This document shows, one piece after another, positions 57,801 to 64,000 of a stretch of DNA of 64,000 nt (position 1 is the stretch's first letter; every line of letters starts with the position of its first letter). The notes below the pieces were generated by a model that was not told the DNA's origin, did no database searches, and saw only the letters and a list, made by a program, of their open reading frames with translations. This DNA is from Heliocidaris tuberculata. Taxonomy: Eukaryota; Echinodermata; Echinoidea; Camarodonta; Echinometridae. Location of the stretch: positions 1,128,784 to 1,192,783 of the forward strand of contig CM046839.1 of NCBI GenBank assembly GCA_025618425.1. The letters run 5' to 3'. Made by a program: the position numbers and the translations under genes.

Positions 57801-58410
57801 TTGATATATCTAGTCTCTAGATACTTTGAATCATAGTTTGACTCTGTGAAGCGCCCTTTGACACACGAGTAATTAATGAAAAATTAAATGCATACCAAAT
57901 GACAAGCAGGACACCATGCCATATATTAACTTCCAATATAGCATCTTTCCCGTGCACTGTGTGTTGAAAAAAAGTGGAAAATAAATATGATCGTCACTTT
58001 ATTATCATCATCATCGTTGGATTAAATATGGGTATTAAAACATACTTTTAATCAAAGAGCTTAAGAATTTGCTTGCAGTGCTCTCTCTCTCTCTATCTCT
58101 CTCTCTCTCTCTTTCTGAATAGACGGTTCCATAACATCTATGAAAGATATTTTGAATACCATCTGATTAAACCTATTCTAGTACTGAGTTCTTATTTTGT
58201 TCCCTGTTAACAATAAAAGCTATGTGCAAAATATTTTCATTTTCTGAATTAAGACATAATTTCATAATTCGAAAGGACGCCTAATCACAGATTTCAATAT
58301 AAGTACACCACATTTTGCAAATGAAAATTTTTTTTCATAAATTTTGAAAGAATGCTCATCTCCAAATATATATATCTCATCTTTCTTTTTATGACGATAG
58401 TACTCACCAT
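36926..58410 (-). CDS. Gene A: secreted EGF-HYR-F5/8C-C-type-lectin protein (10-exon model)
   Basis: Assembled by hand from ten minus-strand exons: 58410-58408 (ATG), 57956-57896, 53361-53128, 45997-45896, 44933-44679, 43519-43335, 41816-41661, 39980-39833, 37611-37321 and 37053-36926. Every intron is GT-AG and all phases agree (0,1,1,1,1,0,0,1,1), giving 1563 nt, 520 residues plus stop. Order: signal peptide (about 1-26), four-Cys module (about 30-99), EGF (100-133), HYR (134-218), F5/8C (219-381), C-type lectin (382-520). There is no transmembrane segment, so it is predicted secreted. Similar domains occur in echinoderm adhesive, matrix and immune lectins; a role in carbohydrate or surface binding is inference. 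AATAAA lies about 120 bp after the stop. Introns carry many transposons. A paralogue, gene B, lies downstream on the same strand. I do not recognise a named gene. Exon joins are unproven by RNA. Confidence 0.85.
37321..37611 (-). CDS. Gene A exon 9: C-type lectin domain, first half
   Basis: A 291-nt symmetric phase-1 exon, acceptor GGAATGTAG and donor GTAAGT. It encodes PDWKC, KKCYRL, WQDALNFCRHLG and the buried YVWINCID segment (usual WIGL position), followed by an acidic DADGDG stretch. The early Cys pair marks a long-form CTLD. The join to exon 10 restores the family motif T-NW-PGEPN exactly. Confidence 0.9.
38214..38230. repeat. Poly-G run in gene A intron 8
   Basis: GGGG... of 20 bases interrupted only by the flanking AGGGTGAGGG. 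A second run (about 12 G) lies at 38020. Confidence 0.9.
38563..38900 (-). mobile_element. tRNA(Ser)-like SINE 2 in gene A intron 8
   Basis: The head reads GTAGTCGAGTGG (A box, 38891-38880), then an anticodon-like CTAGAGATG, then GGGTTCGATTCC (B box, 38847-38836). The core has GTCCTTGAGCAAGGTAT and CTCCACCCAGGTG, and the tail is TTATT repeats. It lies on the sense strand of gene A. Confidence 0.82.
39033..39821. mobile_element. TIR MITE (CCGGAAAGAACACAGTG family), carrying a nested foldback
   Basis: Ends CCCTGCCGGAAAGAACACAG and its inverse CTTTCCGGCTGGG. The interior has repeated TTCACA/TGTGAA motifs. A 397-bp foldback (39372-39768) is inserted in it; without that it is about 390 bp. The right end stops 6 bp from the splice donor of exon 8 of gene A. 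A relative is at 48230-49463. Confidence 0.85.
39372..39768. mobile_element. Near-perfect foldback MITE, 397 bp
   Basis: GGCCGGAATTCACAAAGGTG at the left pairs with its inverse at the right. The arms run nearly to the centre (AATTAATTTAATT at about 39555). ACCATGGTTTATG/CATAAACCATGGT boxes occur four times. Confidence 0.9.
39833..39980 (-). CDS. Gene A exon 8: F5/8C domain, part 3
   Basis: A 148-nt exon, phase 0 to 1, acceptor CACTGAAG and donor GTGAAT. It encodes VFIGNSDRNTVV, then VRVLPITFHGWVSLRMELYG, the C-terminal strand set of an F5/8C domain. The family's closing Cys (ELYGC) is replaced by Glu (ELYGE), mirroring loss of the opening Cys in exon 6. No long open frame marks this exon; it was found by looking for the missing domain end. 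A nested MITE ends 6 bp beyond its donor. Confidence 0.85.
40127..40471. repeat. Intronic duplicated segment, copy 1
   Basis: A 345-bp piece of intron 7, nearly identical to 42527-42868 in intron 6 (shared CATCAAATCATACAAATAAA start, GGGCTC end). It contains an internal GGGTGCCTGAAC/GGGTTCCAGAAT repeat and a G-run. Confidence 0.95.
40556..41143. mobile_element. Foldback MITE, about 590 bp, in gene A intron 7
   Basis: AGGGCAATCCAACCTT at the left pairs with AAGGTTGGATTTTGCTCT at the right. Inner pairs include AACTTTCTTA/TAAGAAAGTT, GGGAGTTGTCCAC/GTGGACAACTCTCC and ATGCATAG/CTATGCA. Confidence 0.82.
41137..41213 (-). mobile_element. tRNA-like sequence (Pol III boxes) beside the foldback
   Basis: On the minus strand TGGCCTGGTGGT resembles an A box and AGTTCGATTCC a B box, 40-50 bp apart. 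The acceptor stem does not pair, so it is a SINE head or decayed tRNA copy, not a functional tRNA. Confidence 0.5.
41400..41565. repeat. (GAT)n microsatellite
   Basis: GATGAT repeats with GGT and AAT interruptions, about 100 bp downstream of exon 7 of gene A, in intron 7. Confidence 0.95.
41661..41816 (-). CDS. Gene A exon 7: F5/8C domain, part 2
   Basis: A 156-nt phase 0-0 exon with donor GTAGGT. It encodes the centre of the discoidin domain: VDLLTTYRILGVSTQGR, DQWVSSYKI, the SIDGITF strand and HTVQD. This matches the family order VDLG...VTGV.TQGR...WVTSY.V..S.DG. A long (GAT)n tract lies about 100 bp downstream of its donor. The acceptor (GATAG) has a poor pyrimidine tract but gives the exact expected join. 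Confidence 0.88.
42138..43240. repeat. Tandem intronic duplication with a copied insert between
   Basis: The segment from TATGTCTTG to ATTTTTGTCA occurs at 42138-42515 and 42873-43240 with over 95% identity by eye. Between them lies 42527-42868, a second copy of the 40127-40471 segment. All of it lies in intron 6 of gene A. Confidence 0.93.
43335..43519 (-). CDS. Gene A exon 6: F5/8C (discoidin) domain, part 1
   Basis: A 185-nt exon, phase 1 to 0, acceptor TATGAACAG and donor GTAGAG. It encodes the start of a coagulation factor 5/8 C-terminal domain: YPLGMES, ISSMWD, ARLN, GAWSA and WIE. The cysteine that normally opens this domain just before PLGM is absent. It continues in frame into exon 7 as WIE-VDL, the usual WLQVDL position. 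Confidence 0.88.
43520..44678. other. Gene A intron 5, nothing recognised
   Basis: AT-rich with one poly-G run near 44001. No TIRs or coding pieces recognised. Confidence 0.5.
44679..44933 (-). CDS. Gene A exon 5: HYR (hyalin repeat) domain
   Basis: A 255-nt symmetric phase-1 exon encoding a complete HYR domain of 85 residues. Visible hallmarks are the opening VVTCPKDI, the central TDNPG, the FQLGTTEVQY motif, and the closing EDPSGNRETCNFTVTI. The two Cys (about residues 143 and 208 of the protein) are the pair expected in this Ig-like fold. Acceptor is TTTTCTTCAG and donor is GTAAGT. HYR domains are common in echinoderm adhesion proteins and are linked to cell adhesion in general. Confidence 0.92.
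44934..45895. other. Gene A intron 4, nothing recognised
   Basis: Simple TTTATTCA repeats near 44965 and a G12 run near 45310. No element recognised. Confidence 0.5.
45896..45997 (-). CDS. Gene A exon 4: EGF-like domain
   Basis: A 102-nt symmetric phase-1 exon, the usual format for a shuffled EGF module. It encodes 34 residues with six Cys spaced C-x4-C-x4-C-x8-C-x-C-x8-C and the typical GYECHC and GFQGEHC motifs. It lacks the D-x-D/N-E start of a calcium-binding EGF. Acceptor is TTCCACAG and donor is GTAAGA. It could act as a spacer or protein-interaction module between the N-terminal module and the HYR repeat. Confidence 0.88.
46206..46340. repeat. Possible hAT end fragment with G23 and A23 runs
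   Basis: CAGGGGCGTAGATGGG resembles the CAG-GGCGTAG end of the hAT MITEs in this window. It is followed by a long G run and an A run. No second end was found. Confidence 0.4.
47023..48001. mobile_element. Large foldback element, 979 bp, in gene A intron 3
   Basis: CAGGGTGTTCAGA at the left pairs with TCTGAACACCCTG at the right. The arms are about 430 bp each and pair nearly throughout; the loop is about 100 bp. Each arm is modular: TGTGTCTGAAC recurs four times in the left arm and inverted in the right arm. Frames on both strands are by-products of the symmetry. Confidence 0.9.
48230..49463. mobile_element. TIR MITE (CCGGAAAGAACACAGTG family), containing a hAT element
   Basis: Ends CCTTGCCGGAAAGAACACAG and CTGTGTTCTTTCCGGCAGGG. 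Internal GTGTTCACAGT motifs match the copy at 39033-39821. An 849-bp hAT element is inserted in it. Confidence 0.88.
48293..49141. mobile_element. hAT-type non-autonomous element, 849 bp, perfect TSD
   Basis: TIRs CAGTGGCGTATCTA and TAGATACGCCACTG. GTTCACAG flanks both sides (48285-48292 and 49142-49149). No transposase frame is seen. Confidence 0.92.
50288..50323 (-). pseudogene. Possible relic EGF exon in gene A intron 3
   Basis: After an AG (TGAATCCAG) one frame reads YLCLNGDVCAMVG, like the start of an EGF domain. The phase that would fit exon 3 hits a TGA after DICV. The second half of an EGF is not visible. Weak. Confidence 0.25.
51246..51961. mobile_element. hAT (Charlie-like) element, 716 bp
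   Basis: Left end CCCCTGTTCTTAAAGTGCGG with GCCCACGGGCC, right end TTAAGAACCCAGG. CCCTAGGG occurs on both sides (51238-51245, 51962-51969), an 8-bp duplication. Long A run near 51790. Confidence 0.75.
52314..52809. mobile_element. Palindromic MITE flanked by TTAA, about 496 bp
   Basis: TTAAAGGGGGTACC at the left pairs with GGTACCCCCTTTAA at the right. The arms pair up to GTAACCACTTTGACGTCA near the centre. TTAA at both outer ends hints at a piggyBac-like target. Confidence 0.85.
53128..53361 (-). CDS. Gene A exon 3: novel four-cysteine N-terminal module
   Basis: A 234-nt symmetric phase-1 exon with acceptor TTACTCGCAG and donor GTAATG. It finishes the signal peptide (VLLTSSEVSD) and then encodes about 65 residues with four Cys in the contexts SSCTDG, DECKKK, DGGC and RVCRF, plus two N-glycosylation sequons (NYT, NGS). 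I do not recognise the fold. It is about 87% identical over 78 residues to the exon at 2512-2745, and no frame is broken in either copy, which indicates coding constraint. It joins in frame to the EGF exon (RFP then DCESSPC). Confidence 0.85.
53700..53810. repeat. (TA)n and (TC)n simple repeats
   Basis: ATATATATAT run at 53712-53732 and TCTCTCTCTC run at 53781-53802, in gene A intron 2. Confidence 0.95.
54304..54462. repeat. Palindromic repeat with TTAATTAGGGAGAGAAAT
   Basis: AGCTATATTTCTCTCCCTAA pairs with its inverse at 54342-54365. A third copy is at 54439 and a fourth, inverted, at 56475-56500. Confidence 0.75.
54522..56402. mobile_element. TIR element (GGGCCGGTATTCAATT family) holding a LINE fragment
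   Basis: GGGCCCGTATTCAATTCAAT at the left and ATTGAATACCGGCCC at the right are inverted. TTTACTTAA, GGCTAAG and GTATTCAG boxes follow in mirrored order. The LINE sequence 54690-56205 fills the middle. Confidence 0.7.
54690..56205 (+). mobile_element. 5'-truncated non-LTR retrotransposon, C-terminal part
   Basis: A frame open from 54684 to 55748 encodes EEYTYLGVIFSYN, VPILLYGSEIWG, ELLQTQFCKQVL, CTNYRIF and CTLCTQNKIGNEFHYIFEC, the region after the RT core of a non-LTR element, including its Cys/His knuckle. The RT core and endonuclease are missing. Unusually the frame is otherwise uninterrupted, so the insertion is fairly young. The 3' UTR ends GGGGTGACATGGGAAATAAA then (ATTGTC)n. The 5' side begins with the same hexamer inverted, (ACAATG)n at 54692-54735. 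The antisense relative is at 17.1-18.2 kb. Confidence 0.85.
56561..56707. mobile_element. MITE, 147 bp
   Basis: GGGCCCTCTTGCATAAA pairs with TTTATGCAAAAGGGCCC. AGTTGCGATTAAACGCAACT follows on each side. Confidence 0.88.
57049..57245. mobile_element. Foldback MITE, about 197 bp
   Basis: TTTTTTGCAGAGA at the left pairs with TCTCTGCAAAAAA at the right. AACAGTTTTTA and ATGCTTTCAACA pair inside. Confidence 0.85.
57896..57956 (-). CDS. Gene A exon 2: signal peptide core
   Basis: A 61-nt exon with a pyrimidine-rich acceptor ending ACACAG and a GTATGC donor, phase 0 to 1. It encodes a hydrophobic, aromatic stretch (MLYWKLIYGMVSCLSF is the core) that continues into VLL at the start of exon 3, giving an N-terminal signal sequence. 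The matching 61-nt exon of gene B (22539-22599) keeps length, splice sites and the YWK-IYG pattern, which supports it as real coding sequence. Confidence 0.75.
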
Positions 58411-58446
58411 TTTGGTACAACTTCGAGAACCTTTAATAAGTTGCAT
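58408..58446 (-). CDS. Gene A exon 1: 5' leader ending in the start codon
   Basis: The exon ends in ATG followed directly by a strong donor, GTGAGT (58407-58402). Gene B has the same arrangement (ATG then GTGAGT), with a related leader sequence just upstream. In gene A an in-frame ATG twelve codons further up (58444-58446) could start a slightly longer protein. In gene B the same frame has a TGA four codons upstream, so the conserved start is probably the final ATG. The transcription start is not visible; the exon is drawn only to the upstream ATG. Confidence 0.6.
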
Positions 58447-58967
58447 TCTTTTCCTTCAAACGCTGACGCCAGTGGGTGATACTGAGTAGAGGATAAAAAC
58501 ATAAAGGAAGAACCACGTAAAATCTTGTCTCCAGTATTTTCAAAATCTAATAGAGTAACAATTAAATCATCTTGTCTTGAATCAGTTTGATACTGTTGGT
58601 GTCAGTGGGTGTGAGTATCGGATCGAGATAAATGTGACTAAAATACGACTTGATGAAGTCCACTACCTGGACTGTTCGCGCACGAACGCGATCCGTTGAG
58701 AAAATAATACACCCCCAACGCTAAAACTGAAATAGCCCTTTCATTCGACCGTCGACGGGTGAAATTTTGGGGATCGCGCGATTAGTGGAGAGTCGTGCTC
58801 TGTGTGGGATATGCGTGTAGAGAAAGAGCATCGTTGAGGAATAAACCAAATATAAAAAACGGATAGAATCTAGACTACACTTGATGATGATCAGTGTGCA
58901 CAAGCTATTGTTGTGTTATCCAGTGTCGTAGGGTGTGTCCAGCCATTTAGGAGCACTGTGTTAGGGT

Positions 58968-58995
58968 GGGGGGGGGGGGGGGGGGGGGGGGGGGG
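58968..58995. repeat. (G)28 homopolymer
   Basis: Longest of the many poly-G runs in the window. Confidence 0.95.
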
Positions 58996-59189
58996 ATCGC
59001 CAACTCGTCTTACGAGGTGGATAAAATGCGAGATAAGGCCATCGTCTGTTTTTTTTCACGTAGCCCCCCCCCCCCCGTCTCTTTTTCGTTCTCCCTTACC
59101 TCTTTTAAAAAAAATCTTATTGCCATTCGTCACTAGGCAACCCTTAATTTTCAATTATAACAGGTTATTATAGAAACACGAAGAGTACG

Positions 59190-60351
59190 TTGCGAAACGA
59201 CACTGGTGCAATATTTGTTTACAGGCACGGAAGGGTTTGAAATATGAATGCTTTTAACCGCCAGTGCGACTATATGCCCGAGCCGTTATTGCTGAATCAT
59301 TCGGATAGGCTCATTTCACCAAAGAAGTGGGGCCAAATTATTTTATTGTGTCAAAATGAGTCTGTGTCACGCATGTGTGTCCTCGAGATCACTCACCCAT
59401 GAGAAGAATGGCACGTACTATGTACATCATTAATGACCATGTGATCAATAAAATGAACAACGAAAAATCATTTTTAACAAAATCCTTGACATTTACCCAC
59501 AACATATGCACACTGTGTAAGCCTATTGCTATATTGCTCAGTTAACAATTTGGTATTAACAATGAATAGGACTGATTAAAAAAAAAAAGTGCTTAAGACA
59601 TGCAATATGTAATTACGTACTTTACATATAGAATTATCATGTCATCTCAATTGCAAACCGGGAATAAAATAAATCTGTATATCTGTTCTAGAATGCTATA
59701 AAGGCTATAAATCCAATCTAGCTCAGCTGTCTTTTTCTTTTTTGTATGTAGTTATTTTCTTTTTATATATTTATTATGTAATATTATGTATTATGTACTA
59801 AGGGCACCCTCGCCCCAAGCTTTTGCTTTTAGAGGTGTGTCCTCCATGTATGTACCACATTAATGTATATATTGTCATATTTTTTGTTAAAAATATATGT
59901 GCATTATTTTTGCTCATTATTACTTTGTATATTGAAAAGTTGGAAATAAATGTCTTTAAACTGAATTAAATTGAATTGAATTAAAATGATATAAATGCTA
60001 CAGAATGCTATAAAGTCTTAAAGAAGAATATGAATAAAATATAAATAAGAAATAAATCTAATGCCAACGATAGATGTAATTTATACCGAGGTTCATTCGA
60101 ATTTCATGACCTACAATGGGAAGGTTAAGGGATCAAATAACAATCCGGTACTGATCAGGCTATTGTCCTTTCTAAAGACATTGAATATATTTGCCTTTCT
60201 CTAATTACCTCATGGGAAAATTGATTAGTACCACTGCTAATGATTATTAAGCTTGTAATGCGCATTTGATGTTATTTACCTGGTAACTTCATAACAAAAA
60301 TCTCCATATTTTTAGTTCCGGTCACTTTCTACGACCTGATGGTACCATCAA
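59190..60351. other. No gene; LINE 3' end near 59800-59985
   Basis: CTAAGGGCACCCTCGCCCCA, then GGAAATAAATGTC and a (TGAATT)n tail look like a CR1-type 3' end. The rest is AT-rich without exons. Confidence 0.45.
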
Positions 60352-60498
60352 GGCCCCGTTTCATAAAACTTGTTATCAATAACAAGTTACAATAATTGTT
60401 ATAAGCTACTGAAATCCTTGAATCTGATTGGCTGAGTGCAAATTTGTCATAGAAATGGGGCAGTTGTTACTGATGACAAGTTTTATGAAACAGGGCCC
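60352..60498. mobile_element. MITE, 147 bp
   Basis: GGCCCCGTTTCATAAAACTT pairs with AAGTTTTATGAAACAGGGCC. TTACAATAATTGTTA in the left half. Confidence 0.85.
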
Positions 60499-60499
60499 A

Positions 60500-61670
60500 G
60501 ATATGAAATTAAAGCTATATTTACCGTGTATACATAAAGCTACATGAATGCATGTACATAATGTTCTGGTGGTCATGGAATCCAGGAATACAAAGTTAAA
60601 TCAGAATATAACAGCATGCTGACTGGGAGTGCCGTTTACCCACAGTCAATGACAGTATACGGGCGAGAACCCATTGGCTCATCATTCACATGCCAACGTC
60701 TTCCAGCAAATGGATTTACCTTCTCTCCCAAGGGACTTTGGTTTAATATTTGTTATGACATTGGTTGTCTGCAGATTCTTAGGCTTACTGCAAGTCACGG
60801 AGTGCGGAGAGGAGCGCTCAGGGATTGGGTGGGGAAGGGGGGGGGGGGCCTGGAAGTTTAATATATTTAGGGTTGTATAAATTCTTTGTTAGTCCATGAA
60901 GGTATTCATTTTTTCAGATAATGTAAAGGTATATTTTCAGTTGTATAATCTGTATAATTTCAAGTAAGCTAAGATTACAAGTATATGCATGTGTAAATTC
61001 TTTGTTCTTCCATTAATGTATATATTTTTCCATATACGTATATATTTACTTGTAAATTGTAAAAGTTTCTGTTTATACTTTCTGTTTATACTTTATTCAT
61101 GATTGTAATGTTTCTATTCTTATATATCTGTTGATTTCACTGAAAAGAAATGTATAAAAAATTAGAATACTTAAAACAAAAGAGGCAGATCTGAATGTGC
61201 TGTTTGCAAAGCTTTTAAACGTTAAAGTAGAAATTTACATATCCCTTTTCCCCTTTGAAAGGGATTATTGAGAAACACATCTTGACAATATTCTTATGTC
61301 ATCTGCGAGCGAGCAAAAGGAGATATAAAAAGTAATAGTTTTGTTTTTTGTTGACAGTTTCTTGCTCATTCGAAAATCAAAATCAGCTATTTTATGATTG
61401 CTTGATTATATTTCAAATTTTATTTTGATTCCAAAATTAAATTAAAAGGAAATGATGTTACATTTGTGCTTTTCTTCAGGAGATACTCAAATCCCGTGTC
61501 CATGGTGTCCCAATCTATCTGTTTATAAAAGAGAAACATCTCTTTATTGACCAAACTTGCAAAAGAAAGGAGACATTATAGCCCAGACCAAAATCAAATT
61601 TCTGTCAGACGCGGGGCATAATTTAGAATAATATATATATATTTTTTCATTATTGATGAACGAGGTTTCA
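60500..61670. other. No gene seen
   Basis: AT-rich. Two overlapping frames of 81 and 68 codons near 60616-60880 lack any recognisable domain and start or end in low-complexity G runs. Confidence 0.45.
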
Positions 61671-61852
61671 TTGTGACCAGAGCCATCAATACACAGAGTT
61701 TGATCAACTCTGTTTCAGTTGGGCACAACATGGCGTATTTCTTTGTTGCATGCTTGCCTAATAAAGCAACATGCGCCATATTGTTAGCTACTGGAGCCGA
61801 ATTGCCCAAACTCTGTGTATGGATGGCTATGATTGTGACCAAAACAACATTT
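61670..61852. repeat. Inverted repeat, about 180 bp
   Basis: AGCCATCAATACACAGAGTT pairs with AACTCTGTGTATGGATGGCT. CAACATGGCG and CGCCATATTG pair inside. Confidence 0.75.
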
Positions 61853-62734
61853 GTTTAGAAAATCGTCACACTTGAGCATTTTCAAGAGTGATCCGATTAC
61901 TGTAGTCTCAGTTTTCCTACCTAAAATGTGGTGATGATTTTTTTTTCCTTGATTGGAATACTTTCCAGGGGACGGGCAAATCACCCCCATTGCACCTTCC
62001 AAATACGCCAGCGGTCATTTTTATCCCAGATATTTGTATATTCCAATATAACTTCAACAATATTTCGGTGTTCAATATTTTGTAATCACAAAAGTGCTCT
62101 GTTGTTTGGGGGAGTTTAGGACGATGACCAAATTATGTTCTTTTTGTATGAGTATTTCTTGAGCTATTTACGTGCTATTTCCTCCCTTTTTAAAAACAAT
62201 AGAACAAGTAAAACAGAAAGCGATGCATAAGTCGAATGATACCCTCTTAATACTCTATATCTTTATTTCTTTACTGATAGAAGATACATACATCTTTCCA
62301 GCTATTAGAGATATATTCTTATGAGATAAATGGAAGATAACTGTTAAATCATAATGGCAGTGGGATAGAGTTTAACGAGGAAACATTACGTACAACTAAA
62401 ACTAGAACTCTGGAATAATGAACTAGTCATAATAATGAATAATGACCTATGATGATGTGATTTTCAGTCGACTTTGTTGATTTATATCACATTGAAAATA
62501 ATCACCATGGACAATTTGTCAAAGTGTGGAAAATGTGCAAAATCATATGACGGCAGGAGTAGGCCTGTTAAACAACCCAAGATATAAAAAAAAAAATTGT
62601 CCGCGATATCATAATTGCGGATTCGGTTTGAATTTTGTTCTTTATCAAAGACATATTTGAAAAATATTATATCATTTTTCCCATTAGTCCATTGGTATTT
62701 GTAGATGAAAATGAACATATTTATTTTTTCTTTA
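61853..62734. other. No gene seen
   Basis: AT-rich; no exons, TIRs or LINE motifs recognised. Confidence 0.45.
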
Positions 62735-63390
62735 GGGCTGGCGTCCACTAGAGCGCCGACAACATTAGGAAGGGTTGCGGAAGTAAATTTTGTCATTTCG
62801 GCATTCGTTCCGCGTCAGACGCGGAAAAATTATGCAAATTATTGTTTCCTGAGACATTATTAAGAATGTCAACACATTGACTGCAGTCAGTCCTAGGAGC
62901 GTCCTAGGAATCATTCAGGAATGTCCCGAAATGCCGCGGAAAATGCTGATCGTGGCAGGACAGTGCGGACACATCTAGGATCACACCAGGAGTGGTAAAA
63001 TTACGGACAAGGACAATCCTGAAACATTCTGCGTGGCTTCCGCTTGCCTTCGCGAAGCTTCCGGCACCGCGGAAGCTTTCAGGAGCGTTTCCGGAGAATG
63101 CGGAAGTGTTAAAGAAAGGCAGGATGTCCTGACGATGTCCGGACGACAATGCGGACAAGTTGCCGAAGGTGTCAGGAAGTTCATTTCCGCGTCCAAATTT
63201 TGGTCGAGACCAAAATTTGGACGCGGAAATTTTGCTCTTTCCTGAAGGTGCGGAAACGCTGGGAAGTGTTCAGGAATGGTGAAGACAGTGAACGGAGCCT
63301 TTCAAGAATATGCGGAGAGCTTGCTGAATGAATGCGGAATGACTAATCTTGCATTCCGCGTCTTGTCCGCGCCCTAGTGGACGCCTAGTC
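62735..63390. mobile_element. TIR element (GGCGTCCACTAG family), about 655 bp
   Basis: GGCGTCCACTAGAGCGC at the left pairs with GCGCCCTAGTGGACGCC at the right. The interior is full of GCGGAA, TTCCGC and TCAGGAA motifs and contains a perfect 48-bp palindrome at 63183-63230. It resembles the 32.3-kb element in style, with short TIRs and a motif-dense interior. Confidence 0.82.
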
Positions 63391-64000
63391 TTAGAAATAA
63401 GACCCCCCCCCCATCATAATTATAGCTCCCACTAGCATCTTCTATACTAACCCTTTCAAATTTGTAATCATAAAACCAACTTGAAGTAAAAGTAAATTAA
63501 ACTAAGAAAAGAAAGGATAAAGAACAAAGAAATTAACTGATCAGTGCAATTGGTCATTCTGCACAATCATTTAAAAGTTAATTACGTGAAATTTGATAAG
63601 ATAGACTATAACAACATGTAACGTGATGTCATATATCCTTTGAGAATGACGACTATTCATATGACAACTTGTGATTATTTTGGTGGCGATATTTTCTTTC
63701 ATGAACCTCATAGTTGTTTACCTTATCATTTCTGTAATGTTGATTATCAATGGATCATGATTAATGACAACAAAACCATTATCCAGAGTATAACAATATG
63801 ATTTGACGTGCTATCAACAGGCTTGCTTACAAACTAAATCATAATGTGTGACGTCTTGTAAGGTTAGCCTCACATATGATCAGATAAGATTCATCAAATG
63901 GGGATTTTCTATTCTGTACATCACTGAATAAACTTGGAAACAATATCTAAAATATAACATCAACAATGTGTAACATAAACAATATAAAATGAATGTAAAC
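63391..64000. other. No gene seen
   Basis: AT-rich sequence to the end of the window. Confidence 0.5.

Noticed and set aside
58411..58446. Longer gene A N-terminus from the upstream ATG (MQLIKG...)
   Set aside because: Possible, but gene B has an in-frame stop in the matching position, so the boundary ATG is the better shared start.

Overview
This is a eukaryotic, intron-rich, AT-rich and very repeat-dense window. A HYR + EGF + F5/8C + C-type-lectin gene, short exons in long introns, tRNA-derived SINEs, L1/Tx1-like and CR1/L2-like LINE debris, many foldback MITEs and many long poly-G/poly-C runs suggest a marine invertebrate deuterostome, most likely an echinoderm (sea-urchin-like). The species is inference; the gene and repeat structures are read from the sequence.

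Only one gene family is convincingly coding, and it lies on the minus strand in two head-to-tail copies. Gene A (58,410 down to 36,926) can be assembled into ten GT-AG exons whose phases all agree, giving 520 codons plus stop: signal peptide, a four-cysteine N-terminal module I do not recognise, one EGF domain, one HYR (hyalin) repeat, one F5/8C (discoidin) domain built from three exons, and a terminal C-type lectin domain. It looks like a secreted adhesive, matrix or pattern-recognition protein. Gene B lies downstream on the same strand. Its first three exons are visible at 22.83, 22.6 and 2.7 kb and the rest runs off the left edge. Its cysteine module is about 87% identical to that of gene A, and its second intron has grown to about 20 kb by accumulation of repeats.

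Layout. 1-2.4 kb: CR1/L2-like LINE remnants and an (AAT)n tract. 2.5-2.75 kb: exon 3 of gene B. 3.4-4.95 kb: a satellite of about 95 bp period. 5-6.1 kb: frameshifted L1-like ORF1. 6.9-10 kb: tandem segmental repeats. 11.2-15.6 kb: decayed L1/Tx1-like ORF2. 17.1-18.2 kb: antisense LINE fragment. 18.65-19.66 kb: tandem-repeat element ending in a (GGAC)n tract and a hairpin. 21.9-22.3 kb: (ACT)n. 22.54-22.83 kb: exons 2 and 1 of gene B. 23.3-36.8 kb: intergenic, with hAT-type MITEs carrying 8-bp target duplications, two huge G/C-rich minisatellite arrays in inverted orientation, a 920-bp TIR element, a SINE and TA-flanked MITEs. 36.9-58.4 kb: gene A, its introns packed with nested MITEs, foldbacks, SINEs, a hAT-like element and a LINE fragment. 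58.5-64 kb: small MITEs and a TIR element, no gene seen.

The genes do not form an operon. The biological story is a recently duplicated lectin/adhesion gene pair sitting in, and being stretched by, a landscape of nested non-autonomous transposons.
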